Shown here: in pieces, positions 26,347 through 34,785 of the stretch
Numbering within the stretch: position 1 is the first letter of the stretch
How the letters are laid out: every line of letters begins with the position of its first letter
NCBI RefSeq assembly: GCF_011174775.1
Contig: NZ_JAANHS010000006.1
Coordinates: 1-64,000 of the forward strand
Direction: 5' to 3'
Length of the DNA stretch: 64,000 nucleotides
From: Rhodobacter calidifons
GTDB taxonomy: Bacteria > Pseudomonadota > Alphaproteobacteria > Rhodobacterales > Rhodobacteraceae
Notes under the pieces: generated by a model
The model's input: only the letters and a program-made list of their open reading frames with translations
Told to the model about the DNA's origin: nothing
Databases searched by the model: none
Program-made: the position numbers and the translations under genes

Positions 26347-27192
26347 ATGCTTGACCAGACCTTCGGCCTGCCTGCCCGTCCGGGTGTGGGCTACAAGCCG
26401 CAGCATTTCAACGCGATCCTCGCCGATGCAGGTCCGGTCGGCTGGCTGGAGATCCATGCCGAGAATTACATGGGCGAAGGCGGCCGTCCGCTGGCCCAGC
26501 TGCGGCATCTGGCGGAACGCTTTCCGATTTCGGTGCATGGCGTGGGTCTGTCGATCGGCGGCGAGGGGCCGCTGGACGCGGATCATCTGGCGCGGCTGAA
26601 GCACCTTTGCAATTGGCTGAACCCGGCCAGCTTTTCCGAACACCTGGCCTGGTCCACGCATGACGGGGCCTATCTCAACGATCTTCTGCCCTTGCCCTAC
26701 ACGGCGGCGACGCTGGCGCGCGTGGCAGATCACATCAATGAGGTGCAAGAGGTGCTGGGGCGCCGGATGCTTCTGGAAAACCCCTCGACCTACATTGCCT
26801 TTGCCGAGACGACGATGGGCGAGGTCGAGTTCCTGACCGAGATCGCGCGCCGCACCGGCTGCGGCCTCCTGCTGGACGTGAACAACGTCTATGTCTCGGG
26901 CATCAATCAGAACTACGACCCTTTGGGGTACCTGGACGCCTTTCCGCTGCATCTTGTGGGCGAGGTCCATCTTGGCGGCCATGACGAGGACCGCGACGAC
27001 CACGGGCGCAGGCTTCTGATCGACAGCCACGGGGCCGAGGTGGTGGATCCGGTCTGGGCGCTGTACTCCCGGGTGATCGGCCGCGCGGGGCCGCTGCCGA
27101 CGCTGATCGAATGGGACAACGATGTGCCGGACTGGCCGGTGCTGGCGGCCGAGGCCGCGCGGGCCTCGGCGGTGCTGGAGCCGGTGGCATGA
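26347..27192 (+). CDS. bufB: MNIO-family (DUF692) RiPP-modifying oxygenase
   Basis: This multinuclear non-haem iron oxidase homologue is about 281 residues and would act on cysteines of the DUF2282 precursor. TIM-barrel metal-binding motifs are visible in order: [62 protein letters not shown] and LIEWDND. The start at 26347 has a GGGGGA site 4 bases upstream; an ATG 12 bp earlier is also in frame. The stop overlaps bufC by 4 bases (ATGA). Confidence 0.92.
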   Translation: MLDQTFGLPARPGVGYKPQHFNAILADAGPVGWLEIHAENYMGEGGRPLAQLRHLAERFPISVHGVGLSIGGEGPLDADHLARLKHLCNWLNPASFSEHLAWSTHDGAYLNDLLPLPYTAATLARVADHINEVQEVLGRRMLLENPSTYIAFAETTMGEVEFLTEIARRTGCGLLLDVNNVYVSGINQNYDPLGYLDAFPLHLVGEVHLGGHDEDRDDHGRRLLIDSHGAEVVDPVWALYSRVIGRAGPLPTLIEWDNDVPDWPVLAAEAARASAVLEPVA

Positions 27193-27920
27193 CCCAGTCC
27201 CGGTTCGCGGCGGCCCTCCTTGACCCCGAGGCGCCGGTCCCGGCGGGTATCGTGGGCCCGGATGGGCAGGCCGCGCCCAGACGGTTTGCCGTCTATCGCA
27301 ACAACGTGGCCCTGTCGCTGACCCGCGCGCTGGAGGCGGCCTTTCCGACCCTGCGCAAACTGGTGGGCGAGGCCTTCTTTGCCGCCTTGGCCGGGGATTT
27401 CCTGCGCGCCCATCCGCCACGCTCGCGGATGCTGATGCTCTACGGGGCCGAGATGCCGGAGTTTCTGGCGCAGTTCCAGCCGGTGGCGCATCTGGGATAC
27501 CTGCCCGACGTGGCGCGGCTGGATCAGGCGATGCGCGAAAGCTATCACGCGGCCGACAGCCGGGCGCTGCCCGAGGCCGAATTCCAGCGGCTGGTCGGCG
27601 CGGATATCGCGGGGCTGCGCCTGCTCCTTGCGCCCTCGCTGCGGCTGGTGCGGTCCGCCTGGCCGGTGGTGTCGATCTGGGAGGCGAACCACGAGGGCGG
27701 GGCCAGCCCCCGCGCCGTGGCCGAGGATGCGCTGGTGCTGCGGCCGGAGTTTGACCCGCGGCCCTGGCGGCTGCCGGCCGGGGGCGGGGCCTTCGTGGCC
27801 GGGCTGATGCAGGGCCTGACTTTGGGCGACTGCGTGGACCTTGCAGGGCCGGACCTGGACCTGGTGGCGGTGCTGGGCGTGATGATCGCGGGCAAGGCGA
27901 TCACGGGGGTAGTGGAATGA
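27189..27920 (+). CDS. bufC: DUF2063 protein, partner of the MNIO enzyme
   Basis: The 243-residue protein has the DUF2063 signature: [15 protein letters not shown], the conserved [32 protein letters not shown] and [22 protein letters not shown]2063 proteins are thought to bind the precursor or assist MNIO enzymes. It is coupled by ATGA overlaps to both neighbours, so all three downstream genes are likely translated together. Confidence 0.9.
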   Translation: MTQSRFAAALLDPEAPVPAGIVGPDGQAAPRRFAVYRNNVALSLTRALEAAFPTLRKLVGEAFFAALAGDFLRAHPPRSRMLMLYGAEMPEFLAQFQPVAHLGYLPDVARLDQAMRESYHAADSRALPEAEFQRLVGADIAGLRLLLAPSLRLVRSAWPVVSIWEANHEGGASPRAVAEDALVLRPEFDPRPWRLPAGGGAFVAGLMQGLTLGDCVDLAGPDLDLVAVLGVMIAGKAITGVVE

Positions 27921-28456
27921 ACGCTGTCATCGGGATCTATCGCGCGCTGGCCGGGCTGGCGGCGCGGCAGGGCGACTGGCTGCTGCCGACGCTGGCGCGG
28001 CTGGTCTTTGCCGGGGTGCTGTTCGGGTATTTCTGGGCCTCGGCGATGACCAAGCTGGAGGGGCTGTTCACGCCCTCGACCGGGGCCTATGCGCAGATCT
28101 TCCCCCGGGCATTCGAGGCGGTGGGCTACGACGTCGGGCAGTTGGGGCTCTGGCACTGGCTGGTGGTGCTCGCCGGCAGCTGGGCGGAACTGGCGCTGCC
28201 GGTGCTGATCGTGCTGGGTCTTCTGACACGGCTGGCCGCCCTGGGGATGATCGGCTTCGTCCTGGTCCAGAGCCTGACCGACATCTGGGGCCACGGCGCA
28301 GCGGCAGGAACCTGGTTCGACCGCGCCTCGGATGCGCTGATCCTTGACCAGCGGGCGCTCTGGTTGCTGCTCTTTGCCGTTCTGTTGTGCAAGGGGGGCG
28401 GGGCGATCTCGGCGGATCGTGTCCTTGGGGTTGAGCCAACTCGCCTTGCGGCTTGA
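27917..28456 (+). CDS. DoxX-family membrane protein of the bufferin operon
   Basis: The 179-residue integral membrane protein has four likely transmembrane helices: LARLVFAGVLFGYFWAS; the HWLVVLAGSWAELALPVLIV region; LAALGMIGFVLVQSL; and ALWLLLFAVLLC. This is a DoxX fold. A DoxX protein commonly closes bufferin operons and may handle redox or export. Its start overlaps bufC by 4 bases. The N-terminal LPTLARLVFAGVLF and FTPSTGAYAQIFP are typical of this subgroup. Confidence 0.87.
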   Translation: MNAVIGIYRALAGLAARQGDWLLPTLARLVFAGVLFGYFWASAMTKLEGLFTPSTGAYAQIFPRAFEAVGYDVGQLGLWHWLVVLAGSWAELALPVLIVLGLLTRLAALGMIGFVLVQSLTDIWGHGAAAGTWFDRASDALILDQRALWLLLFAVLLCKGGGAISADRVLGVEPTRLAA

Positions 28457-28591
28457 TTTTCGGCGAATCCTTGGCATCATCGCCACAGTGACGACAGAAT
28501 TCCTGACCGGCTCTCTGAACGAAGCCCTGGAAGACCTGGTGGCACGGCTTGCGGCAATCTCGCCGCAGGGGGTTCTGAGAGGAGAAGCGGC

Positions 28592-28798
28592 ATGCCGACG
28601 GGCACCGTGAAATGGTTCAATTCGACCAAGGGTTACGGATTCATCGCCCCCGACGACGGCGGCAAGGATGTGTTCGTCCACATTTCGGCGGTGGAGCGGG
28701 CCGGGCTGAAGGGTCTGTCCGACAACCAGAAGATCGGCTACGAGCTTCAGTCGGGTCGCGACGGCAAAATGTCGGCGGGCGACCTGCGTCTGCTTTAA
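28592..28798 (+). CDS. Cold-shock-domain protein
   Basis: The 68-residue single-domain nucleic-acid chaperone has RNP1 (KGYGFIAP) and RNP2 (VFVHISA), plus the usual start MPTGTVKWFN. A GAGAGGAG site precedes it. The 135-bp gap from the DoxX gene is long enough for its own promoter and leader. Its stop codon overlaps the stop of the converging ArsC-like gene by 2 bases. Confidence 0.95.
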   Translation: MPTGTVKWFNSTKGYGFIAPDDGGKDVFVHISAVERAGLKGLSDNQKIGYELQSGRDGKMSAGDLRLL

Positions 28799-29121
28799 CC
28801 GGTCAGCGCGGCTTCGGTCGCGCTGTCCCAGCCCAGGAACCAGCGATCCCCGTCCTGGATGACCGGCCGTTTCATCACGGTCGGTTGCGCCATCATCTGC
28901 GCTTCGGGGTCGGAGGCCTTCAGGAAATCGTTGAAGCTGCGGTAGGTGGTGGACTGCCGGTTCACCGCGCGGTCGCCGAATTCCTGCACGATCCGGTCGA
29001 CCTCTCCTTGCGTCAGCGGGGTGGCCCGGATGTCGCGGAAGGTGACGTCTTTTCCGGCGGCTTGCAGGGCCTTCAGGGCCTTCTTGCAGCTGTCGCAGGT
29101 GGGGATTCCATACAGGATCAT
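28795..29121 (-). CDS. ArsC/Spx-family thioredoxin-fold protein
   Basis: The 108-residue protein begins MILYGIPTCDSC, a CxxC motif in the first strand-helix turn. It has FRDIRATPLTQGEVDRI and the cis-proline TVMKRPVI typical of the ArsC/YffB branch. These are arsenate-reductase-like or Spx-like oxidoreductases; with no arsenic genes nearby the role is unknown. The ATG at 29121 starts the conserved fold. An in-frame extension upstream reads through the 71-bp repeat and is rejected. Confidence 0.85.
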   Translation of the reverse strand: MILYGIPTCDSCKKALKALQAAGKDVTFRDIRATPLTQGEVDRIVQEFGDRAVNRQSTTYRSFNDFLKASDPEAQMMAQPTVMKRPVIQDGDRWFLGWDSATEAALTG

Positions 29122-29140
29122 GAGGGCGGGTCCTTGCTGC

Positions 29141-29211
29141 GCCGCGCGCGGCGCGTTTTTCGGGGTGAATGAATTCAAAGGGTTGGCTGTGGGCGTTTAC
29201 CCTTTGTTAGC
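29141..29211. repeat. 71-bp dispersed intergenic repeat, copy 2
   Basis: This copy matches 1938-2008 block by block: GCCGCGCGCGGCGCG, a GAATTCAAAGGGTTGG core and a GTTTACCCTTTGTTAG end. It begins 19 bp upstream of the ArsC-like gene, in the same orientation relative to that gene as copy 1 is to recJ. Confidence 0.6.
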
Positions 29212-29237
29212 ATGTCCGCGCGGGGGCCGCAAAGGAT

Positions 29238-29630
29238 TCAGCCGTGGATCATCCGGGTGATGGTGACCCCGGCCCAGGCGGAGATGGCGGTGAGCGTCCC
29301 GCCCCAGAGCGTGTCGGTCACCACCATCGTCCAGTGCCAGTCCTTCATGATGCTGTACGAGGTGAACTCGTAGGTGCCATAGGCCATGAGGCCGATGAGG
29401 AAGGCCGGGATCAGGATGGGGGCGCCGCTGCGGATCGCGGGGAGGGAGACGAGGTAGACAAGGCCCGCGACATAGGCGAGGTAGAAGAGCGCGGCGGGGG
29501 CGAGGCGGATGGGTTCCGCCATCAGCGGGCCGATGTGGCGGGTGAAGAGGGGCTTCATCACCAGCGTCAGCATGATCGCGTCGAGGATCAGGAAGACGGC
29601 GGCGGTGGCGGCGTAGAGGGTGAGGGGCAT
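29238..29630 (-). CDS. DUF2177 integral membrane protein
   Basis: The 130-residue protein has four hydrophobic helices (LYAATAAVFLILDAIML; LAPAALFYLAYVAGLVYL; ILIPAFLIGLMAYGTYEF; a C-terminal TAISAWAGVTI). It contains the DUF2177 sequences GTYEFTSYSI and DTLWGGTL. Function is unknown. The ATG at 29630 is preceded by GGAGACC; upstream residues are not family-like. It lies between the ArsC-like gene and the AT-rich DUF262 gene, all on the minus strand. Confidence 0.88.
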   Translation of the reverse strand: MPLTLYAATAAVFLILDAIMLTLVMKPLFTRHIGPLMAEPIRLAPAALFYLAYVAGLVYLVSLPAIRSGAPILIPAFLIGLMAYGTYEFTSYSIMKDWHWTMVVTDTLWGGTLTAISAWAGVTITRMIHG

Positions 29631-29680
29631 GGGGGTCTCCTTTGAGGGGAGGTAGGGCGACGCGGCGCGAGGGGTAGGGT

Positions 29681-29731
29681 GTGTGATCTCACGCACCGCT
29701 TGAACGGTGGGTGGTGCGTGCGATCACGCAC
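29681..29731. repeat. Imperfect 17-bp inverted repeat at the edge of the AT-rich gene
   Basis: The left arm GTGTGATCTCACGCACC pairs with the right arm GGTGCGTGCGATCACGCAC (two mismatches) across a 15-base spacer. The spacer itself holds CACCG/CGGTG. It lies 19 bp past the DUF262 gene and 51 bp before the DUF2177 start. It could be a terminator, an operator or a boundary mark of the insertion. Confidence 0.55.
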
Positions 29732-29749
29732 ATTACGACTGGCTGCTAC

Positions 29750-31528
29750 CTATGAGAAACGCTTAGCAATCGACAGGGTTTCAGCAAGACTGTTGGCCTT
29801 AACAGTCTGGTCGCCCTTCCGGAGAAACACTGCTTCGCCAACCGAAGACACACCACTTTGAGCAGGAACTGTTAGAACAAGAACGCCCAAGCCAAAGTAG
29901 TCGTGGTAGTCCATGTTTGCCAATAGTGTGCTCTTCAGGTCCTGTGAAAGCCCCGAATTTTCAATATAGTTGCGCACCTTATGGACGTACGCTTCAACGG
30001 TGAGTCCCATGCGTGTTGCCTCCCGATTGATTCCAACAACAAAACGCGAACCAACTCGTCTCGCCTTCACTCCATTGACTTCTTGAATCGTCTCCGCGTC
30101 CTTTGCCTTGTCGCAAACACCAATTACTATCTTTCCGATCCGCTCAGGTCCGTTATTTGCAATCGCACAAGCGGTCTGAACGATTTTCTCAAGCATTGGC
30201 TGCATGTCTTGGCCCGCGCCAACAATTGGAAGAAGGCCCTGCTTCAGCTCGAAAAAGGGTAACTCGATTTGAGACCTCTTAATAGCATCTTCAATATCTA
30301 CGACCGTATGATTATTGTAGATAGACGCTGGTATGTCCTTGTCAACAACAAAATAATCTGCGATTGCGCCTTTGAGAATATTTATGTTGTCGCGCCTGCT
30401 GTCCTCTGTAGCACCCTTCTTTCCTGCATCAAGCTTGTCGCCCTTTTCTTCAATGCCTTGAGCAACCGCCGCATAGTCAGCAATTCTAGACCCCTTCTTG
30501 ATTGACAACTCGTGAAGCGCTAGAAATAGCGTCGCAAATATTGTTGGGAAAGGATTCCCCTGAGTCTTCTTGAAAAGTCGCTGCTTAAGCGGTCTGTATC
30601 CGCCCACTTCACAAATCTTCTCAATTTCACCAATGATGTACTTGAACTCATCTCTGCATTTTTCAACACCGTATGTCACTAGTCCTGCTGCGTTCTTCCC
30701 GGCGAGCTCAGTGGCCTGGTCGTATAAATCATCAAGTGAACGCCTTGATCGGTTCACTGGTTCGCCTAACACCATGCTTGCGACTAAGTCGGCAATACAT
30801 TCCTCATCCTGACTCTCCCGCAAGCCTGCCGCATTGATTATTCCGTGCTTCACCCAGAAGACTTGGTCTGCCTTCACATCATAGCCATGACGGTTAGATG
30901 GCATATCGATGCTAATGCTAGGCATTGCAAATAATGGCAGGACTTCTTCGGATACGTCCCCACGGAGACTAGCAGCAAGGTGTCGAACTGTGTCGGTAAA
31001 GTCGTTGCTTAAGCCTGCTTGCCGTCTTTCCTGATTGCTGAGTCTGTGCCCGTAGGTGTTAATTCTGCCAAAGACATCGTTTATCTCTTCATCACTCGCA
31101 TTCCGCATGACAGCTATGGACATGTTATAGTCAAGCATCTTTGCGGAGTTCGCTGTGCTCTGAGTGGGTGCGTCTGGCTCAAGTTTCGGAAAGGCGCCTG
31201 TCTTCTGCAATTCAAGCGCCGAAGGAAAGCTATCAATGTTGAAGTAGAGACCGTCAGCTGACTGGAAAGCTCCCTCGATGAAGGTCAGGATTGCATTGAG
31301 CCGCTGCAAACCATCAATAATCTCATACACTGGTTGTTCGCCAGGGAGTTCCGCCAATATTATTGCAGGGATCGGGTAATTGTTATTTACGGATTCGATC
31401 AGCTTTCTTTTCTCCTCAAGTGTCCATACTAGCTTTCTCTGATAGCGGCGATTGACAATTAATTGCGCATTCCTGTACCAGCCATATACGGTCTGAATTG
31501 ATCTCGGAACTGAACTAAGCTCGGCCAT
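29750..31528 (-). CDS. DUF262 plus AlbA_2 (Schlafen-like) fusion, candidate phage-defence protein
   Basis: The 592-residue protein has an N-terminal DUF262 (GmrSD-like) domain. It shows RRYQRKLVW (28-36), the nucleotide-binding EIIDGLQRLNAI (69-80) and VFGRINTYG (152-160). The middle is helical. The C-terminal 170 residues resemble an AlbA_2/Schlafen module: ELPFFELKQ (422-430), ANNG...KIVIGV (457-471) and FLRKGDQTV (568-576). The DUF1524 HNH domain usual after DUF262 is not visible. GC is far lower than around it (38% over 30241-30300 against 63% in thyX at 31741-31800), which suggests horizontal transfer. The ATG follows the thyX stop by 1 base and uses GGGGG inside the thyX end. Confidence 0.78.
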   Translation of the reverse strand: MAELSSVPRSIQTVYGWYRNAQLIVNRRYQRKLVWTLEEKRKLIESVNNNYPIPAIILAELPGEQPVYEIIDGLQRLNAILTFIEGAFQSADGLYFNIDSFPSALELQKTGAFPKLEPDAPTQSTANSAKMLDYNMSIAVMRNASDEEINDVFGRINTYGHRLSNQERRQAGLSNDFTDTVRHLAASLRGDVSEEVLPLFAMPSISIDMPSNRHGYDVKADQVFWVKHGIINAAGLRESQDEECIADLVASMVLGEPVNRSRRSLDDLYDQATELAGKNAAGLVTYGVEKCRDEFKYIIGEIEKICEVGGYRPLKQRLFKKTQGNPFPTIFATLFLALHELSIKKGSRIADYAAVAQGIEEKGDKLDAGKKGATEDSRRDNINILKGAIADYFVVDKDIPASIYNNHTVVDIEDAIKRSQIELPFFELKQGLLPIVGAGQDMQPMLEKIVQTACAIANNGPERIGKIVIGVCDKAKDAETIQEVNGVKARRVGSRFVVGINREATRMGLTVEAYVHKVRNYIENSGLSQDLKSTLLANMDYHDYFGLGVLVLTVPAQSGVSSVGEAVFLRKGDQTVKANSLAETLSIAKRFS

Positions 31529-31529
31529 T

Positions 31530-32435
31530 TTACCCCCAAACCTCCACAAACTCCCGCCATTCCCCCTTGCTCATGCCGGAGGCCTCTTGCGTCACTGTCT
31601 CACCCGCAAGCCGCCGTTTCAAGACCGCAATCGCCTTGGCCGACAGCGTGACCCCGCCCATCCGGTAGTCCTCGAAGGCCGCATAGGCCAGGGGGACCCA
31701 GTCCTTCACACAGGCCGCAATGGCCTCGGCATAGACGCGGATTTCGTATTGGGCGTGGGGGTCGGCGCGCAGGCGCAGGAAGTGGAAGAGGTTGTGCAGG
31801 TCCACCTTCCAGTACCATTGCGTGTAGATGTTGGCGGGCAGGTTCATGCGGGCAAGCTCTCTCGCCAGGCCCTGCTGGCCGTCTTGGCTTAGCATCGCCT
31901 CGTAATGGTCATAGGCGCGGTTGGCGTCGGATTTCAGGATGTCGAGGACGCGGGCGGCTTCCTCTCCCTGCAGGACCTCGCCCCGGCCCTGGTTGTTCAC
32001 GGTGCTCTGCGCGGCGAGGTGTTCGGGGGCGGGGATGTAGAACTCACGATCCAGGATCGAGTAGCGGGCGGAGTATTCGTTGACGTTGGCGGTGCGGTGG
32101 CGGATCCACTGGCGGGCGACGAAGACCGGCAGTTTGACGTGGAGCTTGATCTCGCACATCTCGAAGGGCGTGGAGTGCCAGTGGCGCATGAGGTATCGGA
32201 TCAGGCCTTCGTCGTTCTGGACGTGTTTCGTGCCCGCCCCGTATGAGACGCGGGCGGCCTGGACGATGGCGGCATCGTCGCCCATGTAGTCGATGACGCG
32301 GATGAAGCCGTGGTCGAGGACGGGATGGGCGCGGTAGAGGTGGGCCTCCATGCCCTCGCTGACGGCGCGGAGGGTGGCGCGCGGGGTGGCGCGCTGGGCC
32401 TCGATTTCGGCGAGCTGGTCGGGGGTCAGGGGCAT
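31530..32435 (-). CDS. thyX: FAD-dependent thymidylate synthase ThyX
   Basis: ThyX methylates dUMP to dTMP with FAD and methylene-tetrahydrofolate. The 301-residue product carries the signature [13 protein letters not shown] and the flanking [24 protein letters not shown]. Length and C-terminus ([14 protein letters not shown]) are normal for the family, so the AT-rich gene inserted directly behind it has not truncated it. The start [14 protein letters not shown] at 32435 follows GGAGCC; the longer in-frame extension would run through the divergent glyoxalase gene. Confidence 0.96.
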   Translation of the reverse strand: MPLTPDQLAEIEAQRATPRATLRAVSEGMEAHLYRAHPVLDHGFIRVIDYMGDDAAIVQAARVSYGAGTKHVQNDEGLIRYLMRHWHSTPFEMCEIKLHVKLPVFVARQWIRHRTANVNEYSARYSILDREFYIPAPEHLAAQSTVNNQGRGEVLQGEEAARVLDILKSDANRAYDHYEAMLSQDGQQGLARELARMNLPANIYTQWYWKVDLHNLFHFLRLRADPHAQYEIRVYAEAIAACVKDWVPLAYAAFEDYRMGGVTLSAKAIAVLKRRLAGETVTQEASGMSKGEWREFVEVWG

Positions 32436-32522
32436 GGCGGGCTCCGGCAGGACGAGTCGGAGCTGACTATAGCTTGCGGTTGATCGGTGTGATACCGCTA
32501 GATGAATGGATGGAGGTGAGGC

Positions 32523-32951
32523 ATGACGATCAGGTATCTGCACACGATGGTCCGCGTTAAGGATCTGGAGAAGTCGATGGCGTTCTACAGGCTTCTGGGC
32601 CTGAAGGAGACGCGGCGGCATGAGAGCGAGCAGGGGCGGTTCACGCTGGTGTTCATGGCGCCTCCGGGGCAGGAGGACTGCCCGATCGAGCTGACCTACA
32701 ACTGGGACGGGGATCCGGGGCTGCCGTCGGACAGCCGCCACTTCGGGCATCTGGCCTATGAGGTGGACGACATCTATGCGATGTGCGAGCACCTGCAAAA
32801 GCATGGGGTACTGATCAACCGGCCGCCGCGCGACGGGCGGATGGCCTTTGTCCGCAGCCCGGACAACATCTCGATCGAATTGTTGCAGCGGGGGGCGGTG
32901 AAGGCGCCGGCGGAGCCCTGGGTCAGCATGGCCTCGACGGGCCACTGGTGA
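32523..32951 (+). CDS. gloA: Glyoxalase I-like (VOC family) lactoylglutathione lyase
   Basis: The enzyme detoxifies methylglyoxal as its glutathione hemithioacetal. The 142-residue protein has the vicinal-oxygen-chelate pattern: [20 protein letters not shown] with metal His7, an internal IELTYNWD with a metal Glu, and [12 protein letters not shown] with the second-half His. It is a single-domain form of about the usual length. A GGAGGTGAGGC site precedes it. It is divergent from thyX and converges with cytochrome c2. Confidence 0.9.
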   Translation: MTIRYLHTMVRVKDLEKSMAFYRLLGLKETRRHESEQGRFTLVFMAPPGQEDCPIELTYNWDGDPGLPSDSRHFGHLAYEVDDIYAMCEHLQKHGVLINRPPRDGRMAFVRSPDNISIELLQRGAVKAPAEPWVSMASTGHW

Positions 32952-32993
32952 GGCTGCGGCCCGCCGCCCCGTTGAGGGCGGCGGGGAGGGCGA

Positions 32994-33470
32994 TCAGTTG
33001 GAGGCCGGGGCGGCTTCGGCTTCGCCTTCGGCGGCTTCCGGGGCGGGCGAGAGCGAGGCGATGAAGGCCCAGACGTCGCGCGCCTCGTCCTCTTTCGGCA
33101 GCTTGTAGCTCATCTTCGATTTGGCCTTGGAATCGCCGGTCTTGTCCTTGAGGAACTTGACCGGATCGGCGAGATAGACCACGAAATCCTCTTCGTTCCA
33201 GGCAAAGCCAGCGGCGCCGACGGCGACGATCGACTCGCCGTATTTGAAGTCGGGGTAGGTGCCGGCGATGCGGCCGGGCAGGCCGTAGAGGTTCGGGCCG
33301 GTCTTGGAGCCCTTGCCGGCGAGGACTTCGCCCGCCTCGTTGGCGATGACGTGGCAGGTCTGGCACTTGTTGAAGACCTTTTCGCCGGCAGCGGCATCGC
33401 CGGTCGGCGCGTCCTGGGCAAGGGCAGGGGCTGCGACGAGGGCAAGGGCTGCGGCAAGATGATATTTCAT
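32994..33470 (-). CDS. cycA: Cytochrome c2
   Basis: This soluble periplasmic haem protein carries electrons between the cytochrome bc1 complex and the photosynthetic reaction centre. The 158-residue precursor has a Sec signal (about residues 1-19, ending ALA), the haem-binding CQTCH (36-40), and the axial Met in KSKMSYKLP. The C-terminal tail after SLSP is an Ala/Glu extension (PEAAEGEAEAAPASN) longer than in typical c2. It sits just downstream of hemA, as in Rhodobacter sphaeroides, and marks the left end of the photosynthesis cluster. Confidence 0.92.
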   Translation of the reverse strand: MKYHLAAALALVAAPALAQDAPTGDAAAGEKVFNKCQTCHVIANEAGEVLAGKGSKTGPNLYGLPGRIAGTYPDFKYGESIVAVGAAGFAWNEEDFVVYLADPVKFLKDKTGDSKAKSKMSYKLPKEDEARDVWAFIASLSPAPEAAEGEAEAAPASN

Positions 33471-33558
33471 GGCTTCCTCCGGGCTGGTGGCGGCAAAATC
33501 AAATGATCCGCCGGTAACGAAAGGCAAGGGGGGCGAGAACACTTCGGCGCGATTTCAC

Positions 33559-34773
33559 CTAAGCGACCGCGTGGGCGATGGCGCAACGGCTGAACAGCGC
33601 GGAGAGCGCCTCGATCAGATGGGCGATGTCCTCGGCCGAATGCAACGGGCCGGGGGTGATGCGCAGGCGTTCGGTGCCCTTCGGGACGGTGGGATAGTTG
33701 ATCGGCTGGACGTAGATGCCCCAGTCGGCCATCAGCATGTCCGAGATCATCCGGCATTTCACCGGATCGCCGATCATCACCGGGATGATGTGGCTGTCGT
33801 TCTTCATGTGCGGGATGCCGCGCGCGTCGAGCATGGCGCGGACCCGGGCCACGTTGGCCTTCTGGCGGGCGCGTTCTGCGCCGGAGGTCTTGAGGTGGCG
33901 GATCGAGGCCGTTGCGGCGGCCGCGCAGGCGGGGGGCAGCGCGGTGGTGAAGATGAAGCCCGAGGCGAAGCTGCGCACGAAGTCGATCAGTTCGGCGCGG
34001 GCGGTGATGTAGCCGCCGACGACGCCGAAGGCCTTGCCCAGCGTGCCCTCGATCACGTCGATCCGGTGCGCGAGGCCGCGTTCTTCCGACACGCCACCGC
34101 CGCGGGGGCCATACATGCCGACGGCGTGGACTTCGTCGATGTAGGACAGCGCACCGTGGGCTTCGCAGACCTCGACGATTTCGCGGATGGGGGCGATGTC
34201 GCCGTCCATCGAGTAGACGGACTCGAAGGCCACGATCTTCGGGCGGTCGCCCACGGCGTGCAGCTTGCGGTCAAGGTCGCGCCAGTCGTTGTGTTTCCAC
34301 AGCACCTTGTCGGCGCGGGAGTGGCGGATGCCTTCGATCATGCTGGCGTGGTTCTTTTCGTCCGACAGGATCACCGCGTTCGGGATCTGCGCGCCGAGGG
34401 TCGAAAGCGCGGCCCAGTTCGAGACGTAGCCCGAGGTGAAGAGAAGCGCGCCTTCCTTGCCGTGCAGGTCGGCAAGTTCGCGTTCCAGCAGGACATGGTG
34501 GTGGTTGGTGCCCGAGATGTTGCGCGTGCCGCCCGCGCCGGTGCCGCAGGTCCGCACGGCGTCCACCATCGCGGCCACCACGTCCGGGTGCTGGCCCATG
34601 CCGAGGTAGTCGTTCGAGCACCAGATCGTCACCTCTTCCGTGGTCCCGTCCGGGCGGTGGCGTTCGGCCTTTGGGAAGCTGCCGCAGCGTTTTTCCAGGT
34701 CGGCGAAGACGCGGTAGTTGCCCTCGGACTTGAGGGCGGCGAGGCGGTCCTGGAAATAGGTGGCGAAGTCCAT
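33559..34773 (-). CDS. hemA: 5-aminolevulinate synthase
   Basis: This PLP enzyme condenses glycine and succinyl-CoA to 5-aminolevulinate (Shemin route), the first step of haem and bacteriochlorophyll synthesis. The 404-residue protein has [39 protein letters not shown] and the PLP-lysine motif [12 protein letters not shown] near residue 248. It follows puhE by 12 bp and precedes cycA, so it can be read from the upstream photosynthesis transcripts as well as from any promoter of its own. No FNR-type box is visible directly before it. Confidence 0.97.
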   Translation of the reverse strand: MDFATYFQDRLAALKSEGNYRVFADLEKRCGSFPKAERHRPDGTTEEVTIWCSNDYLGMGQHPDVVAAMVDAVRTCGTGAGGTRNISGTNHHHVLLERELADLHGKEGALLFTSGYVSNWAALSTLGAQIPNAVILSDEKNHASMIEGIRHSRADKVLWKHNDWRDLDRKLHAVGDRPKIVAFESVYSMDGDIAPIREIVEVCEAHGALSYIDEVHAVGMYGPRGGGVSEERGLAHRIDVIEGTLGKAFGVVGGYITARAELIDFVRSFASGFIFTTALPPACAAAATASIRHLKTSGAERARQKANVARVRAMLDARGIPHMKNDSHIIPVMIGDPVKCRMISDMLMADWGIYVQPINYPTVPKGTERLRITPGPLHSAEDIAHLIEALSALFSRCAIAHAVA

Positions 34774-34785
34774 GTCTGCTTCCTG

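Noticed and set aside
28795-29178. Longer ArsC-like protein starting at 29178
   Set aside because: The extra residues are encoded by the 71-bp repeat and have no thioredoxin-fold similarity.
29981-31261. Small plus-strand frames inside the AT-rich gene
   Set aside because: They lie opposite a continuous 592-codon frame with recognisable domains and have no ribosome-binding sites of note.
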